DNA of 12,727 nt. Source: Desulfobacterales bacterium. Its GTDB lineage: Bacteria > Desulfobacterota > Desulfobacteria > Desulfobacterales > Desulfosalsimonadaceae. The position numbers were made by a program, and so were the translations under genes. The stretch lies in contig JAGYOT010000013.1 of assembly GCA_018399455.1 (NCBI GenBank), positions 1-12,727 on the forward strand, given 5' to 3'. Below, piece after piece: positions 1 to 7,409 of the stretch; the stretch's first letter is position 1; every line of letters starts with the position of its first letter. The notes under the pieces are model-generated. The model had not been told where the DNA came from, made no database searches, and saw only the letters and a program-made list of their open reading frames with translations.

Positions 1-290
1 TTTTTGGTTGTTGGGTATAGTAGCAAAGCTTTGGGATCTGCCATCTCGTATACTTGACCATAAGCAGCAAGCTGATAAAGTTCCCCTGTACTTGGTTTTT
101 TATTGTCATGATTAATATATTTTGCATCAGCTACTGCTACGACCTCATCTTTTGTGCTTAAAACAAAATCGGGTCGTATTGTCGTCTCTTTCCAGGTGCT
201 TGGCTTGGTTGGTGGTGAATAACGGAATACATCAGCTCTTCTATCTTGGGTTTTTACAGTAAAACCTGGAGGAGCATGTTCTTTCAGATA
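1..290 (-). pseudogene. McrC-like restriction protein fragment (PD-(D/E)XK nuclease region), partial
   Basis: An open minus-strand frame runs from about 299 to the window edge with no start codon. It contains IRPDFVL, then VVAVADAKY, then GELYQLAAYGQVYEM. This order (an Asp after RP, a D-x-K strand, then a Gln/Tyr helix) is the catalytic core of the PD-(D/E)XK fold as found in McrC, the nuclease subunit of the McrBC modified-cytosine restriction system. The N-terminal part is missing: upstream DNA belongs to a pseudouridine synthase in another frame. The C-terminus lies beyond position 1. The sequence is clearly more AT-rich than what follows, suggesting a different origin. No McrB GTPase is visible. 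The family call rests on motif recognition only, and another PD-(D/E)XK family is possible. The fragment could be a relic or the result of a chimeric assembly. Confidence 0.6.
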
Positions 291-546
291 GCGTCCCAGC
301 TGCCTTGGAGGTGCGGGCGAACAAAAGAACGCCTGCCACAGGGCGGTCCAGTCGATGGACAAGCCCCAGAAATACGCGTCCGGGCTTGGCATACCGCTCT
401 TTCAGCCAGGCTCTTGCCAGTTCAAGAAGCGAGACGTCTTTTGTCCGGTCCGCCTGAACAAGAAGTCCGGCCGGTTTATAAAGGGCCAGCAAATGATTAT
501 CTTCATAAAAGACCGGCCAGTTGCTGAGAAAAAAGCAGTCCTGCAA
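280..546 (-). pseudogene. RluA-family pseudouridine synthase, truncated after the catalytic motif
   Basis: This family isomerises uridine to pseudouridine in rRNA or tRNA. The frame starts at TTG (544-546), with GGGAG six bases upstream on the minus strand. It shows the family N-terminus (FYEDNHLLALYKPAGLLVQ) and the catalytic motif HRLDRPVAGVLLFARTSKAA, whose Asp is the nucleophile. After the SKAA region the similarity stops. The remaining residues to the stop at 241 (ending RFYCKNPR) do not resemble the family and overlap the McrC-like frame. Complete single-domain members are roughly 220-300 residues, so about half is missing. No S4 domain is present. The gene is divergent from the rsmG fusion across a 242-bp gap in which I found no convincing promoter. 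Confidence 0.75.
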
Positions 547-788
547 GGTTCACTCCCGTCTGTTTCAATTGGTTTCAATTTTTTTGTCAGATCAAATGGA
601 TAGAAGCAATTGCTTTCCTTCCTGATTTCAAACTGAAACAATTTCCCCCCTGATCGTCAATGATCTAAATTACACGCAAACAAAGCCAAAGGAAAGCAAG
701 GGTTGAAAATTACCGATTTCCGCTCTGTGCCGGGTACTTTCCGGGAACGGCTTGCACAAGCCGGTCGGATGCCCTATAACAGGACAGG

Positions 789-2264
789 ATGAAAAAACAG
801 AAGCAGGCCATAACCAGAGACGCCGGCCGCCACAATCCGGGTGAAATGAAAGCCCTCCTTGAGCGTGCGGGCATTTCTCTGTCAAACACGCAGCTTGATC
901 AGCTCTGGGCCTATCACCAACTGCTGCGCCGGTATAATCCGCAGCTCAACCTGACCCGGATCCACAATTTTACCAACATGGTGGTGAAGCTGTATGTTGA
1001 CTCCCTCCTTCCCGGCCAAATGGCCAAGCTCCCCTCGCCGCTTCTGGATATTGGCACAGGCCCCGGCATGCCAGGGATTCCCCTTAAAATCGCCTACCCG
1101 GATACAGAGGTCGTGCTTGCCGAGAGCCGCAGGAACCGGGTGGAATTTCTGGAAACTGTCATCAAACAGCTTTCACTCAAAAGCATTTCCGTGGTCGGAT
1201 GCGGTATCACCCCGGAATTCAACCGACCGGTTGCGGGTGTCATCACCCGGGCGGTGGAGTCCATTGATAAAACGCTCTTTCGAATCCAGGGATGTCTGCG
1301 CCGGGACGGACTGGCAATTTTCATGAAAGGACCGCGCTGCGATGATGAAGTTGCCCTTGCCTGCAGCCGGTTTCATGATCACTATGAACTCCGGCAGGAT
1401 ATCGCCTACCGAATTCCGCATTCGCCCCACCACCGGCGTCTGGTAGTTTTTCGGCGCAAGCAGGCGCCCATGTGGGAAAAAAAGGAGAAGGCCATGGGCC
1501 GGCACGATGTCAGGCGAATTGAAAGCGAACAGAACGACACGTTCAGGGAGCTAAAAAAGCTGCTCTCCGGCCGTGGCATCAAAAAGCAGGAGAAAGCCAT
1601 TGTCTCCGGAGCCAAGCAGGTGAAGGAAGTCCTGGATACCTTCCCGGATCGATGCAAAGCCTGGCTCTCCGATGATACCCAGGCCCCGCCGCCTGATGAG
1701 GCGCCCGCAGATCTGGCCTGGTATCAGCTGGCACCGGCGCTTTTTAAAACCCTTGATGTAAACGGCACGAACTCGCCTCTGCTCTTGGTGCAGACGCCGG
1801 GCCCGGGAAAATGGCAGCCGCAGGATGGCTTTCCAGGGGGCTGCACCCTTTTGATCCCCTTCCAGGATCCGGAAAACGTGGGTGCGGTCATCCGCTCCGC
1901 TGTCGCCTTCGGTGTTCGGCGGATGATCCTGCTTGCCGAATGCGCCCATCCCTTTCATCCCAAGGCAATCCGGGCGTCCGGCGGGGCGGTGTTTCATGCC
2001 CGCCTATTTCAGGGCCCGGCCATAACCGGGCTTACGGATGATCTGCCCCTTGTTTGCCTCTCGGGCGAAGGCACGGATATTTCTCAATATGCATTTCCAG
2101 AGACCTTCGGTCTGCTTTGCGGTATTGAGGGGCCGGGGCTTCCCGCCCGCCATCGGAAAAGGGCGGTGGCCATTCCCATAAGCGGGGCCGTGGAATCTTT
2201 GAATGCCGCAACCGCAGCCGGGATCGCGCTTTACCTCTGGTCCCGGCAAACCGCATCAGTATAG
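789..2264 (+). CDS. rsmG: Fused RsmG (16S rRNA m7G527) and TrmH/SpoU-type RNA 2'-O-methyltransferase
   Basis: This single 491-residue frame carries two RNA methyltransferases. Residues about 15-225 are RsmG-like: LNLTRI, the VDSLLP helix, the SAM motif LDIGTGPGMPGIP starting at residue 86, ITRAVESI, and FMKG near the domain end. RsmG methylates N7 of G527 in 16S rRNA. After a charged linker (about 225-260), residues about 260-491 are a SpoU/TrmH SPOUT enzyme. It has the three family motifs: NVGAVIRSAVAFG (from N363), GIEGPGLP (from G445) and SLNAATAAG (from S470, normally SLNV). Such enzymes 2'-O-methylate a ribose in tRNA or rRNA; the target here is unknown. The ATG at 789 has AGGA just upstream. 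ygiQ follows after 12 bases, indicating one operon. Both halves keep their key motifs, so both are probably active. The two identifications are firm; the substrate of the second domain is not. Confidence 0.88.
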   Translation: MKKQKQAITRDAGRHNPGEMKALLERAGISLSNTQLDQLWAYHQLLRRYNPQLNLTRIHNFTNMVVKLYVDSLLPGQMAKLPSPLLDIGTGPGMPGIPLKIAYPDTEVVLAESRRNRVEFLETVIKQLSLKSISVVGCGITPEFNRPVAGVITRAVESIDKTLFRIQGCLRRDGLAIFMKGPRCDDEVALACSRFHDHYELRQDIAYRIPHSPHHRRLVVFRRKQAPMWEKKEKAMGRHDVRRIESEQNDTFRELKKLLSGRGIKKQEKAIVSGAKQVKEVLDTFPDRCKAWLSDDTQAPPPDEAPADLAWYQLAPALFKTLDVNGTNSPLLLVQTPGPGKWQPQDGFPGGCTLLIPFQDPENVGAVIRSAVAFGVRRMILLAECAHPFHPKAIRASGGAVFHARLFQGPAITGLTDDLPLVCLSGEGTDISQYAFPETFGLLCGIEGPGLPARHRKRAVAIPISGAVESLNAATAAGIALYLWSRQTASV

Positions 2265-2276
2265 AGTACCCGTTAG

Positions 2277-4007
2277 ATGTTTTTGCCCACAACAAAAAAG
2301 GAAATGAACGCCCTGGGCTGGAAGGATCTGGATGTTATCCTGGTTACCGGGGACACCTACATTGACTCGCCGCATATCGGGGTCTCGGTTATTGGAAAGG
2401 TGCTGGTAGACAAAGGCTACCGGGTGGGCATCATCGCCCAGCCCGACACGGGGGGAGGCGATGATATCGGCCGGCTGGGCGAGCCGACGCTTTTCTGGGG
2501 CGTCACCGCCGGGTGCATGGATTCCATGATCGCCAACTACACGCCGATGAGAAAGCCCCGCAGACGGGACGATTTGACCGCCGGCGGCAGAAACACCCGG
2601 CGGCCGGACCGGGCGAGCATTGTCTACACCAACCTGATCCGAAGGCATTTCAAGAATACGGCCCCGATTGTGCTGGGCGGCATTGAGGCCAGCCTGAGGC
2701 GCACTTCGCACTATGACGACTGGTCTGGCCGCATCCGGCGTTCGGTTTTATTCGATGCCAGGGCTGACATCCTGGTCTACGGCATGGGGGAGCAGACGGT
2801 GGTCGAACTGGCCGGGCGGCTTGCCGCCGGCCGGAATGTGAAAGATCTCCGCGGGATCTGCTATATTTCCAGGCAAAGACCTGGAGGCGGTATCGAACTC
2901 CCCGCCCACGATTCGGTCAGCCGTGACAAGGCCGCATTTCAGAAAATGTTTCAGATGGTTTATGAAAACAGCGACCCGGTGAGCGCCGTCGGCCTTTTTC
3001 AAATGCAGGATACCCGGTATCTCGTCCACAACCCGCCCCATCCGCTGCCCACAACCGAGGAACTGGACCGCATCCACGAGATCGGGTACGAGCGCGAGGT
3101 CGCTCCCTTCTATAGCCGCCAGGGGCCGGTGCGGGCCATGGAGACAATCCGGTTCTCGCTTGCCACCCATCGGGGCTGCTACGGTGAGTGTAATTTCTGC
3201 GCTATTGCCGTCCACCAGGGCCGCACCATTGTGGAGCGAAGTGAGGCCTCGCTTTTGCGGGAAGCCCGGGAGATGACCCGGCACCCGAGGTTTAAGGGTG
3301 TTATCCAGGACGTGGGCGGCCCAACGGCGAATATGTACGGCATCGAATGCGGCCGAAAACGCGAGAAAGGGCCCTGCCGAAACAAGCGCTGTCTGACGCC
3401 TTCGCCCTGCAAACACCTGCCGGTCAACCATACCCGCCAGATCCGGCTTCTTGAAAAGCTTCGTCAGGTGCCCGGCGTTAGAAAGGTCTTCATCAGCTCA
3501 GGCATCCGCCACGACATGATCCTTGCCGATACCGCGGCCGGGGAGAAGTACCTGGAGGCGCTGGTCAGACACCACATTTCCGGGCAGCTAAAAATTGCCC
3601 CCGAGCATTGCGAAAATCATGTTCTCGCCCTGATGGGTAAACCCGGGATCGAAACAACCCGGCGGTTTATCCGCCGCTTTCGCCGCAAAAACCGGGAGCT
3701 TTCGAAAAAACAGTTTCTGACCTGCTATTTCATCGCCGCCTATCCGGGCTGCACCTTAAGGGACATGGAGCGCTTGAAGGCGTTTGCCCGCCGTGAACTT
3801 CATTTTATTCCCGAGCAGGTCCAGATATTCACGCCCTCGCCCGCCACCATCGCCACCTTGATGTACTATACGGAGACCAGCTGGCCGGACGGCCGTCCGA
3901 TTTTTGTCGAGAAAACAGCAGCCGGCAGGCAGAAGCAGAAACAGGCCGTGGTCGGTGGCAAAAGTCAACTGCGGAACGGAGATGCCTCTCATGGACCAAA
4001 GATCTGA
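2277..4007 (+). CDS. ygiQ: YgiQ-family (UPF0313) radical SAM protein
   Basis: This 576-residue protein matches the YgiQ family from end to end. Examples are VTGDTYIDSPHIGVSVIGKV near the N-terminus (a B12-binding-like region without an obvious cobalamin His motif), VLGGIEASLRR, and HYDDWSGRIRRSVLFDARAD. The radical SAM cluster motif C-x3-C-x2-C is at Cys301, Cys305 and Cys308 within HRGCYGECNFC. A second Cys-rich stretch (ECGRKREKGPCRNKRC and on to SPCKH) follows MYG. I recognise it as a family feature that could hold another metal or Fe-S site. The protein should bind a [4Fe-4S] cluster and cleave SAM in the cytosol; the reaction is not established for this family. Its start lies 12 bases after the rsmG fusion stop, with no strong ribosome-binding site, so translational coupling is likely. 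Its last 17 bases overlap the DUF3786 gene. Confidence 0.92.
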   Translation: MFLPTTKKEMNALGWKDLDVILVTGDTYIDSPHIGVSVIGKVLVDKGYRVGIIAQPDTGGGDDIGRLGEPTLFWGVTAGCMDSMIANYTPMRKPRRRDDLTAGGRNTRRPDRASIVYTNLIRRHFKNTAPIVLGGIEASLRRTSHYDDWSGRIRRSVLFDARADILVYGMGEQTVVELAGRLAAGRNVKDLRGICYISRQRPGGGIELPAHDSVSRDKAAFQKMFQMVYENSDPVSAVGLFQMQDTRYLVHNPPHPLPTTEELDRIHEIGYEREVAPFYSRQGPVRAMETIRFSLATHRGCYGECNFCAIAVHQGRTIVERSEASLLREAREMTRHPRFKGVIQDVGGPTANMYGIECGRKREKGPCRNKRCLTPSPCKHLPVNHTRQIRLLEKLRQVPGVRKVFISSGIRHDMILADTAAGEKYLEALVRHHISGQLKIAPEHCENHVLALMGKPGIETTRRFIRRFRRKNRELSKKQFLTCYFIAAYPGCTLRDMERLKAFARRELHFIPEQVQIFTPSPATIATLMYYTETSWPDGRPIFVEKTAAGRQKQKQAVVGGKSQLRNGDASHGPKI

Positions 4008-4614
4008 TGCGTTTGAAAAGAACAGAAAGATTTACCTGGACCAATTGGTCCGGGTGGACCTGGCATCCGTCAGGGATACCCTCGGGATGTATGAGCAAGA
4101 CAGCCGCCTGGTGCTTCCCTTTTTGAACCAACGGTTTTTTGTCTCCAACACGGGCATTGTCGATGAAGCCGGAAGTCGACCCGATTACATGGTCTCGGTT
4201 ATCCTGTTCCAGTATATCCTGCGGTGCCCGGATGCGCCAGCGTTTGACCCGGAATGGATCGCTTTCAAGGATTTGAAACAGACCGCCCAGTTTACGAATA
4301 TTAATTATTTTGCCAGTGATACGGAGAATGTCATTGAGAAAAAATTTTCCGGCAAAGCCGACGTCTTGAGAAGGGTTTCCGAGGATCTGGGCGGGGTTTT
4401 CTGTGAAATGGAGACCGCTCACGATGTATCCATGGAATTCAGTGCACTGCCGCGGATTTCTCTTCTTTTGCTTTTCAATGATGCGGACGAAGAATTTCCG
4501 GCCAAAGGCACCGTTCTTTTCCAAAAACAGGCCGAGTTTTACCTGGACCCGGAATCCCTGGCCATTACCAGTGCTGTTTTGGCCCGGAATTTAAGCATCA
4601 TCGGCTTGATTTAA
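3991..4614 (+). CDS. DUF3786 domain protein
   Basis: The function is unknown. The 207-residue product follows the DUF3786 pattern: an N-terminal helix (KIYLDQLVRVDLASVRDTLG), FILE-like LILLHYLL equivalent VILFQYILR, EWIAFKDLK in the middle, then SALPRISLLLLF, DEEFPAKGTVLF, and a final helix LDPESLAITSAVLARNL. There is no signal peptide or membrane segment. I chose the ATG at 3991 because GGAG (3978-3981) lies nine bases upstream; the in-frame ATG at 3982 sits directly on that site and longer versions run deep into ygiQ. The start overlaps the ygiQ end by 17 bases, so the two are probably co-translated. In my knowledge the family occurs mainly in anaerobes such as Desulfobacterota and clostridia. 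The context suggests a partner of the RNA-methyltransferase/YgiQ operon, but that is inference. Confidence 0.75.
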   Translation: MDQRSDAFEKNRKIYLDQLVRVDLASVRDTLGMYEQDSRLVLPFLNQRFFVSNTGIVDEAGSRPDYMVSVILFQYILRCPDAPAFDPEWIAFKDLKQTAQFTNINYFASDTENVIEKKFSGKADVLRRVSEDLGGVFCEMETAHDVSMEFSALPRISLLLLFNDADEEFPAKGTVLFQKQAEFYLDPESLAITSAVLARNLSIIGLI

Positions 4615-4651
4615 CCGGCAGATTGGAGGCTTCTGCATCTTTTTGGGAAAA

Positions 4652-4682
4652 AAACGGTTTAAAAAGATTGCAAAAACCGTTT
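4652..4682 (+). terminator. Hairpin after the DUF3786 operon (candidate terminator)
   Basis: AAACGGTTT (4652-4660) and AAACCGTTT (4674-4682) form a perfect 9-bp inverted repeat around a 13-base A-rich loop. A third half-copy, AACCGTTT, follows at 4684-4691. There is no U-tract directly after the stem; the nearest T-run is at 4729-4735. It could be a weak or Rho-dependent terminator, or an operator. The rest of the 264-base gap to deaD is AT-rich with no ORF. It probably includes the deaD promoter and leader, but I could not pick convincing -35/-10 boxes. Confidence 0.35.
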
Positions 4683-4878
4683 GAACCGTTTACATAAGGC
4701 TTCACCCTGCTGACGGCAAGATATCTGCTTTTTTTATTCCTCGCCCTTTAAGCATCCGGCAAAAGCCAGACAATCCAAAAGCCAGGTTTGTAAGAAAAAG
4801 ATTACATAAAAAGGCCCGTTATTTCCTGTACTCGGGTTTGCCGGGAAAATTTAATTACTGAAAAGAAGAATCGTTATT

Positions 4879-6702
4879 ATGTCATTGAATCATCAATTGC
4901 CTGTGCCTCTGGATTTTAAGGCGCTAAATATTTCAACGCTCCTGATCAGTGCCCTGGAGGCGGCCGGTTATGAAAAACCCACGCCCATCCAGGAAAAAAC
5001 AATCCCTCATCTGATGGCGGGCAAGGACTTGATAGGCCAGGCCCAGACCGGCACAGGGAAAACCGCGGCGTTTGCCCTGCCCATTCTCTCCCGGATTGAC
5101 TTGAAATTCCCGGTCCCCCAGGTGCTTGTGCTCACCCCTACCCGGGAACTGGCCATACAGGTGTCTGAATCTTTTCACCAGTACGCAGTGCATTTGAAAG
5201 GCTTCCGGGCTCTTCCCATATATGGCGGTCAGGATTACGGCAGTCAGCTTCGGCGGCTGAAGCAGGGCGTCCATGTGGTGGTTGGAACCCCCGGGCGTAT
5301 CATGGATCACATGCGGCGAAAATCCCTTAAGTTGGACGCCATGCAGCACCTGGTGCTTGACGAGGCGGACGAAATGCTTCGCATGGGGTTTATTTACGAT
5401 GTGGAATGGATCCTGGGCCAGACGCCACCGGACCGACAAATTTCGCTTTTTTCCGCAACAATACCCCAGGCCATTCGAAAGATTGCCGAAAAGCACATGA
5501 ACTATCCGGAGCAGATCACCGTAAAAGCGAGGACCATGACCTTGCCCACCACTCGGCAGCGTTACTGGATCGTGGGCGACAACCACAAGCTGGATGCCCT
5601 GACCCGGATTTTGGAAGCCGAACCGTTTGACGGGCTCATTATATTTGTGCGTACCAAAACCGCTACCCTTGAACTGGCTAAACGGCTTGAGGCGAGGGGC
5701 TATCTTTGTGCTGCATTAAATGGGGATATTTCCCAAAGCATCCGGGAAGAGACCCTTGCAAAGCTGAAGTCCGGAGTGCTGGATATTCTGGTAGCCACTG
5801 ATGTTGCAGCCCGGGGGTTGGATGTAGACCGGGTGAGCCATGTGATCAACTATGATGTCCCCTATGACCCGGAATCCTATGTCCACCGGATTGGCCGTAC
5901 CGGCCGGGCGGGCCGGAGCGGGGAGGCCATCCTCTTTGTCACGCCACGGGAGCGGCGCGTGCTGCGTGCAATTGAAAAGGTCACACGCCAGGATATTGAA
6001 ATGCTAAAGCTTCCGACCACCGAAATGATCAATGACCACCGCATCGCGAGGTTTAAGCAGGCCATAACCGATACTCTGGCTGAAAACGACCTGGGGTTTT
6101 TCCACGGACTCATGGATCAGTACCGGACGGAGCATGATGTCCCGGCACTTGATATTGCCGCGGCACTGGCGAAAATGGTGCAGGGTAAGCCCCCCTTGCT
6201 GCTGCCTGAGAAGGCAGAGCCAGGTGTTCCCGCATTTGAGAAAGCGGCAGACAGGCAAAAAACCGTGGGAGCGCACAAAAAGTCAGGCCCTGAAACAAAC
6301 GGGAAAGGGTTACACAGAAAAGAATCAGATAGAAAAATGGAGCGGTTCCGCGTTGAGGTTGGCCGGCGTCAGGGCGTCAAGCCAGGAAACATAGTGCGCG
6401 CGCTTGCCAATGAGGCAGGAATTGATCCGGAATACATCGGGCGGATTGAAATTCACAATGATTTTGCCTGGGTTGATCTGCCTATGCAGATGCCTGCAGA
6501 TGTCCTGCGCAATCTAAAGACCGTGTCTGTGGCTGGACAGCAGTTGGGCATCATCAGGGTTTCCGCAAAACCGGCAGCGTACCGGCGTCCCGTCAAACCC
6601 GGAAAAGCAAGGAGCAAAAATCTGACAGAAAACCGCCGCCCTCCTTTCGGGATGCAGGGAAAAAGAAAAACCGGCCGGCGTAAAATATATCCGGCTCAAT
6701 AA
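4879..6702 (+). CDS. deaD: DEAD-box ATP-dependent RNA helicase, DeaD/CsdA type
   Basis: This 607-residue helicase unwinds RNA duplexes using ATP; relatives act in ribosome assembly, mRNA turnover and cold adaptation. All core motifs are present in order: Q-motif (F13, PTPIQ 34-38), motif I AQTGTGKT (55-62), PTRELAIQ, DEAD (161-164), SAT (192-194), ATDVAARGLDV (from 306) and HRIGRTGRAG (from 336). A basic low-complexity linker (about 430-485) leads to a DbpA/CsdA-type RNA-binding domain (about 489-562, beginning RFRVEVGRRQGVKPG). A Lys/Arg-rich tail follows. That layout fits DeaD/CsdA rather than RhlE or SrmB. The start has a purine-rich AAAAGAAGAA (4861-4870) eight bases upstream. It is a single-gene unit, separated by 264 bases from the operon before it. 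Confidence 0.93.
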   Translation: MSLNHQLPVPLDFKALNISTLLISALEAAGYEKPTPIQEKTIPHLMAGKDLIGQAQTGTGKTAAFALPILSRIDLKFPVPQVLVLTPTRELAIQVSESFHQYAVHLKGFRALPIYGGQDYGSQLRRLKQGVHVVVGTPGRIMDHMRRKSLKLDAMQHLVLDEADEMLRMGFIYDVEWILGQTPPDRQISLFSATIPQAIRKIAEKHMNYPEQITVKARTMTLPTTRQRYWIVGDNHKLDALTRILEAEPFDGLIIFVRTKTATLELAKRLEARGYLCAALNGDISQSIREETLAKLKSGVLDILVATDVAARGLDVDRVSHVINYDVPYDPESYVHRIGRTGRAGRSGEAILFVTPRERRVLRAIEKVTRQDIEMLKLPTTEMINDHRIARFKQAITDTLAENDLGFFHGLMDQYRTEHDVPALDIAAALAKMVQGKPPLLLPEKAEPGVPAFEKAADRQKTVGAHKKSGPETNGKGLHRKESDRKMERFRVEVGRRQGVKPGNIVRALANEAGIDPEYIGRIEIHNDFAWVDLPMQMPADVLRNLKTVSVAGQQLGIIRVSAKPAAYRRPVKPGKARSKNLTENRRPPFGMQGKRKTGRRKIYPAQ

Positions 6703-6749
6703 ATCGGTATTGCATCGCTTGAAACAAAACAATTTTATTGTCGATTTAT
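6699..6749 (+). terminator. Nested inverted repeat at the deaD stop codon (possible 3' structure)
   Basis: ATAAATCG (6699-6706, overlapping the stop codon) is the exact reverse complement of CGATTTAT (6742-6749). Between them, ACAAT (6729-6733) and ATTGT (6737-6741) form a small inner hairpin. It is AT-rich and has no GC-rich stem plus U-run, so it is only a weak terminator candidate. It might instead stabilise the transcript end. Confidence 0.25.
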
Positions 6750-6769
6750 GAACACAACCTGATAACAGT

Positions 6770-7025
6770 GATACACGACAACCCGGTTATTGCCCTGTCT
6801 TTTGGCCTCAAGCATGGCCTGTGGTCTGCCTGGTCAATAAGGGTATATATTTCGCAGGAGGCAGAATTCTTTCCGGCTACGCCGAGGCTGAAGTTGACAT
6901 TGGTTTCAACGGGCCGGCCGCCCGGGCGGTCCTCGCTTGCTGTCCGTCTTATTCACTCGGCAATATTGATGGCTTCGCAAAAGAAGTTCAATATCTGCGT
7001 TGCGCTGCATTTCCTCTCCTCTGAA
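6770..7025 (-). pseudogene. Decayed copy of a GGDEF domain C-terminus
   Basis: Positions 6770-6969 align base for base over most of their length with 9244-9442, the end of the GGDEF gene further right. Shared stretches include CTTTTGGCCTCAAGCATGG and AATAAGGGTATATATTTCGC. Translated on the minus strand it reads SLGVAGKNSASCEIYTLIDQAD, against SLGVAGKSSASCEIYTLIDQAD in the better copy. The relic has an in-frame TGA after NIAE, a 2-base insertion after QAD that shifts the frame, and no start. Weaker similarity with the right spacing continues to about 7025, where GGEEF has become RGEEM. It cannot encode a cyclase. It is either a partial duplication of the 9.2-kb gene or the relic of a closely related paralogue. 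Confidence 0.8.
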
Positions 7026-7028
7026 AGG

Positions 7029-7048
7029 GGACAGGCTTAAGTCTGTCC
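7029..7048. repeat. Short palindrome with UUAA tetraloop
   Basis: GGACAGGC (7029-7036) and GTCTGTCC (7041-7048) pair over 8 bp, including one G-U, around a TTAA loop. It sits exactly where similarity to the GGDEF relic ends. The sequence has the look of an interspersed REP-type palindrome, and a REP-associated transposase relic nearby is conceivable, but no second copy is visible in this window. It is too short and lacks a T-run for a typical terminator. Confidence 0.4.
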
Positions 7049-7077
7049 ACATGATGGTAAGCTGCATTCCTCGGGAT

Positions 7078-7106
7078 TTGCGCATGAGAGAGAAGCGGTT
7101 TATAAT
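7078..7106 (+). promoter_or_regulatory. Candidate sigma70-type promoter
   Basis: A perfect TATAAT (7101-7106) lies 17 bases after TTGCGC (7078-7083, three of six consensus bases). It abuts the ATG of the broken ORF at 7107, so if used it would transcribe into that ORF from within or past its first codons. It may simply be chance in AT-rich decayed DNA. Confidence 0.25.
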
Positions 7107-7409
7107 ATGATTTTGAGGCAAAGCGATTTTTCAATAAACGTCAACAACGGATCTGCAGGGACAGGGATGATGCCAGAGCTTAACGCCCTTAAAAAACAAC
7201 TCGAGTCGGTCAGGCGGCCATTGCCGAGGCAAAGCACGGATGCCGGCTCATTCGGCAAAACCCGCAATAATGACCGTTTTGATCGATCTGGAGGATCCAG
7301 CAGGGACAAGCTGCTGGATTAGATTGCGCAGGCTGAGCACAGGCAGCAGAAAGTCCTCCGTAAATTTTATCTGTCCGCCTTTCAGGCTTTGGACCAGTTG
7401 GCTATTTAG
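7107..7409 (+). pseudogene. Broken small ORF, unknown
   Basis: I do not recognise this gene. The frame opens with ATG at 7107 (a second likely start, the double ATG, is near 7167). It runs 71 codons through a helical stretch (MMPELNALKKQLESVRRPL) and a polar region to TAG at 7320-7322. In the same frame another protein-like helical segment follows (IAQAEHRQQKVLRKFYLSAF and QALDQLAI) before TAG at 7407-7409. The continued amphipathic, Ala/Gln/Leu-rich character after the first stop suggests one small protein of about 100 residues cut by a nonsense mutation (a CAG-to-TAG change would explain it). It may equally be non-coding. The second stop codon is the first three bases of the repeat element that follows. 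Confidence 0.3.

Noticed and set aside
561..640. Tandem and inverted TTTCAATT / TGAAAC motifs in the rluA-rsmG gap as operators or CRISPR-like repeats
   Set aside because: The copies are short and irregular, with no regular spacers; they are compatible with chance in AT-rich DNA.
2748..3431. A 227-codon minus-strand open frame
   Set aside because: It is antisense to ygiQ, including the radical SAM cysteine region, and shows no recognisable domain.
4615..4878. A cold-shock type regulatory leader for deaD
   Set aside because: The region is AT-rich and long enough, but I could not identify a cold-box motif or a specific fold, so no riboswitch or thermosensor is claimed.
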